Below, one piece after another: positions 20,481 to 31,455 of a DNA stretch of 64,000 bases. Location of the stretch: NCBI GenBank assembly GCA_030220185.1, contig JASPKZ010008351.1, positions 248,001-312,000 on the forward strand. The letters run 5' to 3'. The DNA comes from Diploptera punctata (taxonomy: Eukaryota; Arthropoda; Insecta; Blattodea; Blaberidae). The position numbers and the translations under genes were made by a program. Each line of letters opens with the position of its first letter. Within the stretch, counting starts at the first letter, position 1. A model generated the notes under the pieces. It was not told the DNA's origin. It did no database searches and saw only the letters and a list, made by a program, of their open reading frames with translations.

Positions 20481-21961
20481 TTATGATTATTTTTCCTTTT
20501 AATTATTCAACTAAACACATCACTTATTTAGGCGTAGCAGCGCACGCCGAATATTAGCTGGTATTTTATAAAAAATTGCCGTGTATACCTCTAACGGGAC
20601 ATTATTAAAATAGGTTCTTTTTCACTCTTTCTGATACCTTAGAATCTCTTCAGACAAGTATATTCTTATATCTGTGTTTCATATTAGGCCTAATCTTGTT
20701 ACTCCCAACAGTGATTGTAAAAATCACAATTCAGCGGATTTCAATCTTCATTTCTCTCTAGATATTAGGACTGAAGTTTAACAAGGGTACTTTAATGCTG
20801 GTTTTGACATCTGTGTATTAATAAACGTGAAGGAAAAGCTTTGTACCCCTTTTTAAACAGATTGCGCGCACAGAGGAGTGTCATATTTGGCACAATTAAA
20901 GTTCATGTAGAAAAGGAATGCAGAAAAATAAAATGTATATATATATATATATATATATATATGTTACAAATAAAGCAAATTAAACAAAATAAAATTAATT
21001 ATCTCTCAGGAATTCATGTGCATTACTCATTCATTTGTTTACGTCCATACTGAAAGTGCGAAAACAAAATTGTCAGCAGCAATTTGAATTGACTTACTCT
21101 TGCGCATTTATTATTAGAGGTTTATTATTTGTGGTTTAAAAAAGTGAGTACATTTTATCATGTAAATTTAAATTAAACCCTGTCTAATCTTGGTTTCAAT
21201 AATTTCATTACTTATTCTTTTTATATTTAGATATTCCATTATGCCTCGACATGGAACATTGACGGGTCGGAGTGAAAGACAAAGAAGAAGGGATATATTC
21301 CCGTACACATAATAATAGGCCAAATGTAAATTTAAATAGTATAAATAGTGTACAAAATGCCAACTGACGCGTTATTGTTTCTAAATATGACTTAACCAAG
21401 CTATACCACATATTTCCTATCGTTCGTATTTTTAAAATAAATCGAAAATTAATGTATAATGACGTATTAGTGACAAACTTAAAAATTTAATGAATTGTCG
21501 AATTTCGGCGCTGGGAGACCAGTAGTATTGTATAATCTGTGTTTCAATTCTCTGTAGATTTTTAATATAAAATAAAATAAAATGCTAATAAAAAATATAA
21601 TATAGAATTGAACATTGTACAATGAAGATAAAAAACTCATATGTTTCAGGTTTTACAGTGTACCATTCTCATTGTAATGTTTAGAAATAATAAAAAAAGA
21701 AGCAATATCTTAAAATAAACATTTAAATGTATTATACGATACAACGGAACGTTTATCTCTAGTCATAGCAGCACTGTTGCTGCGTCGCATGGACGTAGAT
21801 ACTAACCATATATAGTAAGGAATAAATAGCAAATTAAGCACTTACCCCGCTTATTTAGGGCAATAGATACACTCCTCGACGCCACAGACTGGCGTGAAGC
21901 TAGTGTACGCGGGATGACACGGCATTAGTTCGCAAATCATCCAGAAACGAAGCAGATCAAT
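20481..21961. other. No gene recognised; small (AT)n at 20,936-20,962
   Basis: AT-rich DNA inside the inverted-repeat pair. A moderately GC-rich block lies at 21,840-21,960. No frame with a recognisable product. Confidence 0.35.
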
Positions 21962-22108
21962 GTTCCGCTCTGTCTGATAGTTATCATGATGCTCTATAAA
22001 TGACATTTAAATATTTTTTGGGGGTTTTACGTAAACAATAGGTGCCCTTGTTCGGTCCTCTATTGGAACAGAGCATTTGTTTTGTACATGTATGTTATGT
22101 CAGTCCAT
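21962..22108 (-). repeat. Right arm of a 150-bp inverted repeat
   Basis: Inverse of 18,551-18,706: GTTCCGCTCTGTCTGATAG, TAGAGCATCATGAT complement and GTCCTCTATTGGAACAGAGC. Family G starts immediately outside it. Confidence 0.85.
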
Positions 22109-22350
22109 GGCAATAAATAATATGATCTGGTTGCAGTGATAAACAAGTGAAACATAACGTTTCTCATTTGTTTTCAAACATCGCCGTTTACATTAAATAT
22201 ATAAATATTTTAAAGTAACTATATTTAAATAATGATTTGTGAGTAAACAGCTTAATTTTATTCGTTAAATAGTCCTAACAAATGCCACTCTTGGTTTCCA
22301 AATTCTGTAGTTAAATTGGAAATCACTCGTGGCATTACTTACGATAACGT
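22109..22350 (-). repeat. Family G, left part only, inverted
   Basis: On the minus strand it reads from the CACGAGTGATTTCCAATT hairpin start through TTTAACGAATAAAATTAAGC and TAAACGGCGATGTTTGAAAA to CAACCAGATCATATTATTTA, then stops at the inverted-repeat arm. The right two-thirds are missing. Confidence 0.8.
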
Positions 22351-23511
22351 TCTAGGTCCTTGCATGGCGGGATTGTCTAATATCGTCATGTTACACCATG
22401 GCCAGTAGGCAATTTCTCTCTCAAATGTGCTTGACAATGTTATCTGCCTGCAAATATCCTTACAATATAATTAATCAGTTCTCAAACATCTATCCTAATT
22501 ACAAAATAGGGGAAGTATACTCTAGAGGTTCAGGCAAAAGATTGAAATCTACAGATTTTAAATAAATACAAGCTACATGAGATCTGAAGTCAAGATCTTA
22601 TTGTAATGACTCACTTCCACACTTATTTGGATAAAAAAATACAAATGCATATTATTTCTTTATTAATTACTTTTTTATTTCCTTCACATCACAGAACCTT
22701 TAACGCCTAAGGTAACATCGTTTCTAGGAACTTCAGATGTACTCACACGACTGCGTGTGTCTTTGGTAGTTTCTGTCATTTGTTTTACGATATTTTAAAG
22801 CTATTATAAAATCGTAACAACAAAATGAGCCCTAAAAATAAATGTTATTAAAAATGAGCACTTGCCCTGACAACTGAATAAAACCAGAAAAAAAAACAAG
22901 TCACGTTGATCGGAGCATGGGTTTGAAACGAGGACCACCCGAAGACGTGTCTTAAAGGCTACCGCCTGAGCCAGTGCTCTCATCACGATTAATGGTTTCA
23001 TACAACGGATGTTCTAAATTATTATTTATGTAAATTTTCCTTTAACTTCCAATTATACTTATTATTTTGTTCAGGTATTTAGATTTCATTTTTAATATAA
23101 AAATTCTTTATTTTAGAGGATTATAAAATAAGATAGGCCTATCCAATTTAACAGAATAGCCTACTTTCTTACAGTGATTTTTATACCATTTTCTACTACC
23201 CATTCACCTATTATTTTTACATCAAACAGGATCGAATAATCCTCTAGGATTAAATAGAAATGTTGATAAAATCCCCTTCCACCTTTACTTTTCCATTAAA
23301 GACACCTTTGGATTTTTTGTAGGACTAACACACCTTCTCTAACTCCCTGGATATTACATGTTATTAGGGAGCAGGAACACAGAACCTTCAAGACAAATAT
23401 ATAGTTGCGGGCCTTTCCGTATAGACCCAGGTTGGAGATTTAAAATTGCCCGAATTGAAACAGTACTGACTCTACCAATCATACAATGGCAACGGACAAA
23501 ATAAATGCTAT
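22351..23511. other. No gene recognised; possible tRNA-like sequence at 22,905-22,990 (minus)
   Basis: On the minus strand, GAGAGCACTGGCTCAGGCGG and CGTTTCAAACCC have the spacing of RNA polymerase III boxes A and B, as in a decayed tRNA or SINE head. The remainder is AT-rich and featureless. Confidence 0.3.
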
Positions 23512-23522
23512 CATTTTAAATA

Positions 23523-23911
23523 TTTTTGTTTTCAAATGCCCCAGGTTTGTCTTTCGACATTCCTGGTTTCTCTCCTGGCATGGCGTACTTGTAACCCACT
23601 TCTGAGGTTGGGGCGCCTGCAAGGCGGGATTACGTTGCCCCGATGATATGATGGGTGATGATGATGATAATGGTGCGCCAGAAGAGTCCCTAATCCTAAG
23701 CTTAACCTAAAGACGAATATGAATGATGATGATTGCGATGGCCGTATGATTTCGGGGACCGTTTGGGCCTTAAAGTTTTCCTGACATTTGTCTTGCAGGT
23801 GAGGAAAAACCCCAATAAAAACCTCACCCAGAAAAACTGTCCCGACTGGGGTTCGAACCCGGGCCCGCTGCGTGACAAGGCAGCACGCTACCCCGAGACC
23901 TCAGCGTTGGA
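23523..23911 (-). mobile_element. SINE-A1, full length, 11-bp TSD
   Basis: All modules are present, with a good box B (GGGTTCGAACCC). CATTTTAAATA at 23,512-23,522 and 23,912-23,922 is a perfect target duplication that sets both ends of the A1 type, about 389 bp. Confidence 0.92.
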
Positions 23912-23951
23912 CATTTTAAATAATATTATTCCTAACAATAACGTCAAACAA

Positions 23952-24328
23952 TTTTTTAATGCCCCAGGTTGTCCTTCTCGACATTTCTGGTGTTCTCTCC
24001 TGGCACTGGCGTAATTGTAACCCACTTCTGAGGTTAGGACGCCTGGAAGACAGGGTTACGCTGGCCCGATGATATGATGGGTGATGATGAGAGTGGTGCA
24101 CCAGGAGAGTCCTTAATCCTAGGCTTAATCTAAGACGAATATGAATGATGATGGTTGCGATGGCCACATGATGTTCGGGGATGTTTGGGCCTTAAAAGTT
24201 TCCTGACATTTGTCTTAAAGGCGAGGATAAACCTCATCCAGGAAACCTCCTAGGAAACCGGGATCGAACCTGGGCCCGCTGCGTGACAATGCAGCAAGCT
24301 ACCTCGAGACCACAGCAGTGGACATAAA
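23952..24328 (-). mobile_element. SINE-A1, second copy 40 bp away
   Basis: Same orientation as the preceding copy but with a different set of substitutions, so it is an independent insertion. GTCAAACA close to both ends (near 23,942 and 24,336) is the probable target duplication. Confidence 0.88.
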
Positions 24329-24499
24329 GTCAAACATCATTTTTATCATTCTTTCAGGGTTATTAAAAATAATCAATATATCACGTTAACATTTTATTAT
24401 TTCCTACAGATCTTCAAAATTTAACATCACATCGCATCTAGAGCCTATAGTTATATCCAATAGCCATATTTGATGTGTTTTCTAATGTATTTTCTCCCG

Positions 24500-24576
24500 T
24501 AGAGTAGAGCATGCCAGCAAATGTTTAGAGGATAAAGGTCTACAACTTAATTATATTAACAAACTATTGCTGTAGT
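24500..24576 (+). pseudogene. LINE group 2 RT sliver
   Basis: GAGCATGCCAGCAAATGTTT and GTCTACAACTTAATTATATT match the segment before the YADD box of the copy at 1.88-1.95 kb. It ends at the PLE frame. Confidence 0.6.
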
Positions 24577-25573
24577 ATTACTAGACTATACCTGAAATTA
24601 GAAAAAGTGGAAATTGAACCCACAGATAGGTTGGTTTCGTTTGATGTAGTTTCACTATTCACAAATGTACCGAAACAAAAAACTTTGGAGATATTGAACA
24701 ATTGGTTAAGAAAAAACAACATAGACAGAGAGATCAAAGAAGATTATTTGAAATTAACTGAGTTATGCATTGACCAAATGTTTTTTACATTCAATGGGAG
24801 TTTCTATAGACAAAAATCAGGGCTCTCAATGGGAAACCCATTATCACCTTTCCTGGCAAATTTATTTATGAGCGATTTTGAATGTAAAATCACTAAAGCA
24901 CATCCCACTATGTTTAAATTTTGGAGTAGATATGATGATATAATTTGTATTGTTAAAGAAAAACATGTAGAAGATTCCCTAAAACTATTAAATTTACAGA
25001 GTACAAACATTAAATTCACCAAAGAAATAGAAGACAATAAACAAATACCTTTTTTGGATCTTAAATTGGTCAGAAACGAAGAAAAAAGAAAAATTGAATT
25101 CATGATTCATAGGAAAGAAACTCATACGGAAAATTTTATAAAATCAACAGGGTTCAATCCAATTGGACATAAATTAGCAGCATTTAATAGTTTAACTCAT
25201 AGATTGGTAAACTTACCCTTAAACGAAGAAGATTTCAAACATGAGAAAAAACACATAATCAAAGTAGCAAGAGAAAATGGGTTTGATGAAAAAATGGTAC
25301 ATAATAGGATAGAAAAGTATAAAAAACAAAAAATGATAAAGAGAAGTAATCTTGAAAAAGAAGAACCACCTATGAAAAAATATAAGAAATTCACATATCA
25401 CCCCTGGGTACATAATACATTTCAAAATATATTTGAGAAGTTTAATATTAAATTAGCACCAAAAAATAACTACAGTTTAAATAAACTAATAAAAACCAAC
25501 ACAAAAATGAAAAAAAAAACTGATAAAAATAAAAAGTCAGGAATATATCAAATTGAATGCATGGGTTGTGAAA

Positions 25574-25623
<50 letters not shown>

Positions 25624-25842
25624 AAAACAAAAAGAAACCTAAAAATTAGAACCAAAGAACACATAAGAAATATTAAAAATGGAGAAATTGAAAAATCTGC
25701 AGTTGCTGCTCATGTTTGGTCTGAAAAACATAATATAAATTCAGACACTAAATTATTAACACAGTTAGAAAATACAAAAGAGCTGACTATTTGGGAAAAA
25801 AATTTATATTCAGAAGAACAGAAACAGAGTTATGGATTTTGA
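24577..25842 (+). CDS. Penelope-like retroelement RT + GIY-YIG endonuclease, 5'-truncated
   Basis: The Met at 24,607 opens a 411-residue frame, and homologous sequence extends a few codons upstream. RT motifs in order (residue numbers from 24,607): SFDVVSLFTNVP (about 11-22), GLSMGNPLSPFLANLFM (about 73-89), the catalytic box as RYDDIICI (about 108) where PLEs normally read YVDDI, and IPFLDLKL (about 147). A Lys-rich linker leads to the nuclease: GIYQIECMGCEK (about 315), the YIG motif, then the GKTKRNLKIRTKEH block and the C-terminal KELTIWEKNLYSEEQ. The fingers/N-terminus are missing. Two lesions sit in catalytic motifs: one residue lost from YVDDI, and a run of 12 extra residues in front of YIG. 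Otherwise the frame is open, so decay is recent. The element primes reverse transcription at nicks made by its nuclease. Function here is unlikely. Confidence 0.9.
25576..25620. repeat. In-frame (AT)n inside the PLE nuclease YIG motif
   Basis: 45 nt of alternating AT encode Ile-Tyr repeats directly before the Gly of YIG. The length is a multiple of three, so the frame survives. A normal PLE has only three codons of this pattern here. Confidence 0.95.
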
Positions 25843-26454
25843 TATTCCGATGGACCTTGTTTGGAGGTTCTTTGGCCAACCACAGGATGGAGCTGACATC
25901 GACATCCAGGTGGTGCAACATAATGCAACATAAATAAAACCAGTCTGGGAAAGCTAACGATAAAACAGAATTGTTTTGAAACATGTCCAAGAACAAATCA
26001 ACATTAATATTGAGGTAAGATGTCCAGACCAAAAATAATATAATTAAAATAACCTCAAAATATAACTCCCTAAAATTAAATACCAATTATGTATTTAACA
26101 TCTAACAACCAAGAAGAAGAACAACACTGACACATTTCGGCTCATAACAGGTCATGATTGTCTGGCAAAATCTATATCCAATATGATCTATATTTATTCA
26201 TATTACACATGCTACAAATTTCAGGTGTAGTAATGAAAAGAAAACACTTTTAATGTTGCCCAGCTGTCAAATCAAACAATGAACTCAATCGATACCGGAA
26301 AATACAATACGCAGGAGTTAAATGCTTGAACTTGCCATAGGAAAGAAAAGAAAAACACCATTTTATATTTATACTTAATGTTCATATACGATATATCTTA
26401 TAAATAAACATTGTTTGACTGATATATATAGGCTTGCTTATTTTGAAACTGGTA
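25843..26454. other. PLE 3' flank and unassigned DNA
   Basis: GATATTCCGATGGACC just after the stop continues the PLE C-terminal reading for a few codons in another frame. Beyond about 25,900 no PLE tail of the type seen elsewhere is found and the DNA is unassigned. Confidence 0.35.
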
Positions 26455-26828
26455 GACCGCTGTGGTCTCGAAGTACCGTGCTGCCTTGTCACGCAGCAGG
26501 CCCGGGTTAGATCCCCGGTCGGGACAGTTTTGTGCGTGAGGTTTTTATCGGAGTTTTTCCTGACCTGTAAGACAAATACCAGGAAACTTTAGGGCCCAAA
26601 CGGTCCCCGAACGTCATATGGCCATCGCAATCATCATGATTCATATTCATCTTAGATTAAGGTTAGAATTAAGAACTCTCATGGCGCACCACTATCATCA
26701 TCATCACCCATCATATCATCGCAGTAACGAAACCCCGCCTTCCAGGCGCCCCAACATTAGAAGTGGTTACAGTCACGCCAATACCAGCAGAAATGTCCAA
26801 AAAGGACAAAACCTGGGGCATTAAAAAA
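26455..26828 (+). mobile_element. SINE-A1, near full length
   Basis: Head (GACCGCTGTGGTCTCGAAGT; box B GGGTTAGATCCC, mutated), body and A1 module through to CCTGGGGCATTAAAAAA. Clear target duplications were not found. Confidence 0.88.
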
Positions 26829-27174
26829 TTTAAACTTATCATGCTGGCGTAAGTCCTCAGTTCTTCACTATGATATCTTCAATAGGAAACAGTCATGGGG
26901 CGTCCGAATTACCTTCTTGTCTTTCTGACAATTGGATGTAACTTTAGTTGAAACTGGTTTCTAATGGAAATGTTTGGAAACTTCGGCAATGCAACCGAGA
27001 AAGAGTGCCAAATATCGGTCTGATGACCGCAATGTAGGCGGTGGGGGGGGGGAGGAGACATAAAGTTTTGGATCAAAGCTTCCCACTCTCTCTTCCCGCT
27101 TACACTGTAAACCAAGTTCTCTGGAATGCACAATTAATTACATAATATTCGAGTTCACACTGTGTCTTATATTA
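26829..27174. other. No gene recognised
   Basis: It contains a G-run at about 27,043. No repeat or frame is recognised. Confidence 0.35.
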
Positions 27175-27705
27175 AAACTAGAAGTCCCGGCCATGCGTTG
27201 CTGTGGCTAAGATATGTTGCTATCTTTCAGCCAGATTACTTAAAACTAATACTTACACACGACATTAATAATATTGAAAATAAAATAAACACTGAACACA
27301 CTTAAATTATGAAATAATCAATATTTGTAATTCAATTGAAATTCGCGGTTGCAACAAAAAGCACAGCCATCTGGATCTCTCTTTGTTAAATAATAAACCA
27401 TTAACCTTACAAAATTATCTTACACCGTCATCTGTTAGAATCGTATTGAACTCACAGATAATTACACCGCCATCTGTTAGAGTCGTATGGAACTCACAGA
27501 TAATTATAACTCTTTGTTAAATAATAAACAAATAATTTGCAATAAAAAATAATGCGACTATAAATTTATTTATAAACTACCCTAAGTCTCAAGTTGGATC
27601 AAACTGCACACAGTGTGCAAAATTTTATTAAAATCGGTTCAGTAGTTTAGGATTCCATCGCGGACAAACAACGTGACACGAAATTTTTATATATTGAGAT
27701 GGTTA
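27175..27705 (+). repeat. Insect-type dispersed repeat with 42-bp tandem duplication
   Basis: It begins ACTAGAAGTCCCGGCCATGC and ends AAATCGGTTCAGTAGTTTAG, CGCGGACAAACAACGTGACA, TTTTTATATATTGAGATGG, a layout typical of common insect dispersed repeats. Inside, a 42-bp unit (TACACCGTCATCTGTTAGAA...) stands twice, at 27,421-27,462 and 27,463-27,504, with five or so differences. Class not determined. Confidence 0.5.
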
Positions 27706-28043
27706 TTCACAGAGGATCTGAATGAAATTCAGTAGTGTGAATTTTTCTCATCGCTAGAAACATCAAAACAAACTCCATCTTACTTAGACGTGTTTTCTTC
27801 CTTTTCTAAAACTCGCTTATTCACATGATTTCAACTCTGCGAATAATAAGTAAAAAAACTTTTCTGGATGCTTCAGTTATTCAGGAGAATTTCATATTGA
27901 AGCGTTTTCGACCTCGCTTTCCAGGTGACAAAATGTTTTTAAAATTTTGCCAATTACAGTGATGCGGTGAATAGTAGTGCCTGATTTCTTATTAGGGATA
28001 ATAATAAAATATATCTCGAACTTTTAACTATTATTTGAATTTC
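27706..28043. other. No feature recognised
   Basis: AT-rich unassigned DNA. Confidence 0.4.
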
Positions 28044-28057
28044 TATATTTATATTAT

Positions 28058-28364
28058 GGGGGCACGCCGTAGCGTAGTGGTTAAGGCACTGAGCTACAAG
28101 CCGGAGGGTCGAGGGTTCAAGTCCCGTTGGGGTCAGGATTTTTAAACTGACCCAAACCCTCTGGCGGCACTATGCCCCTGGGGTCGACTCAGCCTCTAAC
28201 TGAAATGAGTACCAGACGCTTGTTCTGGGGGTAAAGGCGGCCGTCACGCAGGGCTGACAACCCGGCTGACGTAAAGTGCCGATTGTCTAGAAAAAGTGGG
28301 AGCCTTAACTTCCTACTACCCCAAGGGCCTCCGGGTCTGTTGTGGGATCACTTTACTTTTTTTT
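28058..28364 (+). mobile_element. SINE-C, full length, 14-bp TSD
   Basis: Complete head (box B GGTTCAAGTCC), body and end (GGGATCACTTTACTTTTTTT). TATATTTATATTAT at 28,044-28,057 and 28,365-28,378 is a perfect target duplication. This is the best reference copy of SINE-C here. Confidence 0.93.
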
Positions 28365-28378
28365 TATATTTATATTAT

Positions 28379-28499
28379 AATATTTATAAGTCAAATACTA
28401 TGGGCTTATTTAATTTCGAATGTTTGAATGATAAATTCAAAATGAAGAAATTATTTACAATTTAAGGTAGATTCACAAGCAAACATGATTATAGATTAA
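28379..28499. other. No feature recognised
   Basis: Short AT-rich link. Confidence 0.4.
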
Positions 28500-28645
28500 C
28501 CGTACGTCCATTAAAACGTCACAGGATACCCAAACAAATGTTAAGATATCAACCTGCAGGAAGAAGAAGACCAGGACGTCCACTCAAAAGACTTCTGGAT
28601 GGTGTTTCTCCTGAGGCCGAAACAGGTTAACAAATGGCCTAAATT
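28500..28645 (+). pseudogene. LINE group 1 extreme C-terminus
   Basis: It reads (R)IPKQMLRYQPAGRRRPGRPL, KRLLDGVSPEAETG. It is close to the copy on the minus strand at 39.95-40.14 kb, with a stop (TAA) inside. Only the last 45 codons remain. Confidence 0.75.
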
Positions 28646-29595
28646 CGTGAATGTACTGTGATGATGATATTTATTACTTACTATTGTTGACATCACACTG
28701 CAGATCGTCCATTGTTTCTGGGGTATAAATTACATAAATTATACTTTTAATATTGTTGACTCCTGATTGAGATTTTAAAAAGCTGTTCAAGAAGAAAAAT
28801 ATACATTATTTTTCTGTCCAATCTTTTAAAACGCAGAGAAGAGTGGACGAAAAGGTGCTGAAGCATAAAAAAGAGGGAAAAAGGGGCAAAATGTAGTAAT
28901 CTCACGAAAATGAGCAAAAAGATGCAACAGATTCTGTTAATTTCGTTTCATTTCATCCCCCCTCCCAAATAGCCTACATATATTGAACTATTGGTATGAA
29001 GACAGCTATATTTATGGTGCAGCATCTAAAAATCCTTTCTCTAGTGATGATAGAAGTAGAGTAGTTATATTCTACCTTGTTTTATCTAGGAGAGCAAACT
29101 GCCCTAGCACTGCAACTCGAAATATCTGTTGCGCTTTTCTCATCTATGGAATGAACTCTTCTCTTATTATGTAGTCTGTTGCGGTCCTGACATCGACACC
29201 AAGCATTCAGACACGACTCATACCACTTTATTCGGACGGTACAGAGGCCCTGAAGAGGGGCTACAACCTATTCGCTAGGTTGAAACACATACTAGGATTA
29301 ATGAGTACGCACATGAGCGAGCCTCATTAGATCACCACAACCAAATATTTTAAACACTCGTGGTTTGCTATATAAATAACAGACTTCTTTTACCCAATAT
29401 GAGATGAGGTGAAGGGTGATATGAAAGGAATTAATTAAGGTGAAAAGACATGATGGGGGAAGAAAGAAGAATGGCGAGTGTTGGTGGGATGAAATTCGGG
29501 AAACGGGAAAAAGACTAGTCAGTGACAGTGCTAGTAGTTGTAGTAGAAGTATCCGCAGGAATATCAGCATAATTAAATACATACAGAAATATAAT
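28646..29595. other. Unassigned; possible PLE tail near 29,245-29,295
   Basis: CCTGAAGAGGGGCTACAACC followed by a CAACCTA/TAGGTTG hairpin and GAAACAC recalls the PLE tails (CTGAAGA - hairpin - GAAA). The rest shows no feature. The 100-codon minus frame at 29,298-29,600 is not recognised. Confidence 0.3.
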
Positions 29596-29599
29596 TTCA

Positions 29600-30230
29600 A
29601 AATATAAATAAGTAAATGAAAATCCTAGCTTTTAAGGGATCAGATACCGTAAGAGGTAAAATAATTCTGGAGGGGAAACCCATTGAACAAGTGAACCATT
29701 TTAAATACCTGGGTTATGAAATCTCATATTTTAAAAATGAAGATCTATTTAACAAACTTAATAAATTTAATTATATATGTGGAACAATCAAAAGGATATT
29801 TAAAAGCACAAGAAAAGAACAAAACTAAAATTTTATAAAGTAGTGGCAGTCCCCTTACTATTGTATGGTAGTGAATTTTGGGTTTTAACTAAAAGAGAAG
29901 AGAAGATCATAGAAGCAGCTGAAATGAGACTTATGAGAAGTGTGGCTGGTTGCAAACTTCTAGATAAGAGAAGAAGTGAAAATATTAGAAATGAGCTAAA
30001 TATCTTTAATCTCTTAGATAGAATAAAAGAATCTAGAAAAAAATGGAAAGAACATGTTCAAAGAATGGAAGATGATCGCATTCCCAAAATTATACTTAAA
30101 TACAAACCAAAAGGACGCAGGAATGTTGGTAGACCGAAGAAGAGATGGATCCAAGTTTTGAATGAGAATCTATGAGACCGGAACAAGCCACATGGGCTTA
30201 ATCCGCGATTGTTGATGATGATGATAATTA
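29600..30230 (+). pseudogene. LINE group 1 C-terminal copy, one frameshift
   Basis: The first part (29,616-29,828) reads DTVRGKIILEGKPIEQVNHF, KYLGYEISY and YICGTIKRIF. A frameshift at about 29,825-29,840 leads to the second part (29,843-30,175), VPLLLYGSEFWVLTKREEK, AAEMRLMRSVAGCK, ENIRNELNIFNLLDRI, WKEHVQRMEDDRIP and KPKGRRNVGRPKKRWIQVL-stop. The 3' end is GCGATTGTTGATGATGATGA. All C-terminal blocks of the family are present and it is 5'-truncated before the RT core. Confidence 0.88.
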
Positions 30231-30799
30231 AATACATACGTAGTTAAAAGTATCATGTACAAGTCGTACAAAATCAGCTATTGACGACCCCCTATAATAT
30301 AGGGATAATATGGTTGCTTTCAAGCAGGTTCGAACCCCGTCGAGCAGAATAACAACGTTCAGGTTTCTCAAATGTTTCCTCAGCTGTAATGCAAATATCA
30401 GGAATTTCGGGCCGAGACTTCCATGAATAAAATCATTGTCCCATAAATAATTATGATCAAATCTAGGTTATACATACATTTAACACATGCATTTAGTTCA
30501 TGACAACATGACCGGACCATCATAGTTCCGTGAGAGATGCACCATTGTTCTTACTGGGCGGAAAGAGAAAGATAACGCCGAATTTCCACAAATCAGGTTT
30601 AGCAATAAACCACATATAAAACACGTCATATAACCGATATACTTGAAACGACAGTATATAAAAATTCTTATTTTTACTGTCCTACCACACTTCCAGTGAA
30701 CAACTAAGCTTACATGATTTATCACACCTTAATCATCAGGATTTATATTTTAGGCTTTAATATAGACATACAATACAAGAGCGATATTTAAGTATATAT
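30231..30799. other. No gene recognised
   Basis: A 75-codon minus frame at 30,498-30,725 has no motif. Otherwise AT-rich DNA. Confidence 0.35.
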
Positions 30800-31455
30800 T
30801 ACGAAAAGGATGTAGGGATTATAATTTTAAAATTTCAATAAGTAAAACAAAAGTAATGGCATTTTGTGGAAGAAATACTCTGCGTGCAAAAATAGTAATT
30901 AGAGACGAAATTATTGAACAAGTATCCCACTTTAAATATTTAGGATGTGACATCAGCTATGGGTATGATAAATATATTGAACACAAAACACATCAGTTTC
31001 AAGCTATTTGTGGTACAATAAATATAACATTAAATAATAAAGCCCATAAACAAACAAAATTCAAATTTTATAAAACAATGGCTGTCCCTGTCCTTTTGTA
31101 TGGGAGTGAATCTTGGATTACCACTACCAAACAAGAAAGTAAAATCCAAGCAGCCGAGATGAAATTTTTAAGAAGAGCAAAAGGCTGTACTAGAATGGAC
31201 CAGATAAGAAACGAGGATATCCGTGAAGAACTGCAGATCTACTCCATAAAAGAAAAGATATTTAACAACAAGATACAGTGGAAAGAACATGTAGAAAGAA
31301 TGGAAGAAAGTAGATTACCAAATAAAATCTTCCATTATTTTCCAAGAGGAAGAAGAGATGTCGGACGTCCTCGGAAGAGATGGTCTTAGATCTATTAGTG
31401 AAGACGGGACAGGCAACTCTTGCCTAAACCAGGAAGTGAAGAAGAAGAAGATTAC
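30800..31455 (+). pseudogene. LINE group 1 C-terminal copy, open frame of 177 codons
   Basis: The best-preserved group 1 end. From 30,856 it reads MAFCGRNTLRAKIVIRDEII, EQVSHFKYLGCDISYGY, QAICGTINITLNN, VPVLLYGSESWITTTKQES, QAAEMKFLRRAKGCTRMD, IRNEDIREELQIYSIKEKI, WKEHVERMEESRLP, YFPRGRRDVGRPRKRWS-stop. Upstream NFKISISKTKV extends to about 30,820. It ends in (GAAGAA)n at 31,438-31,455. It is 5'-truncated, so the RT core (YADD) is absent and the protein cannot be active. Confidence 0.9.
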
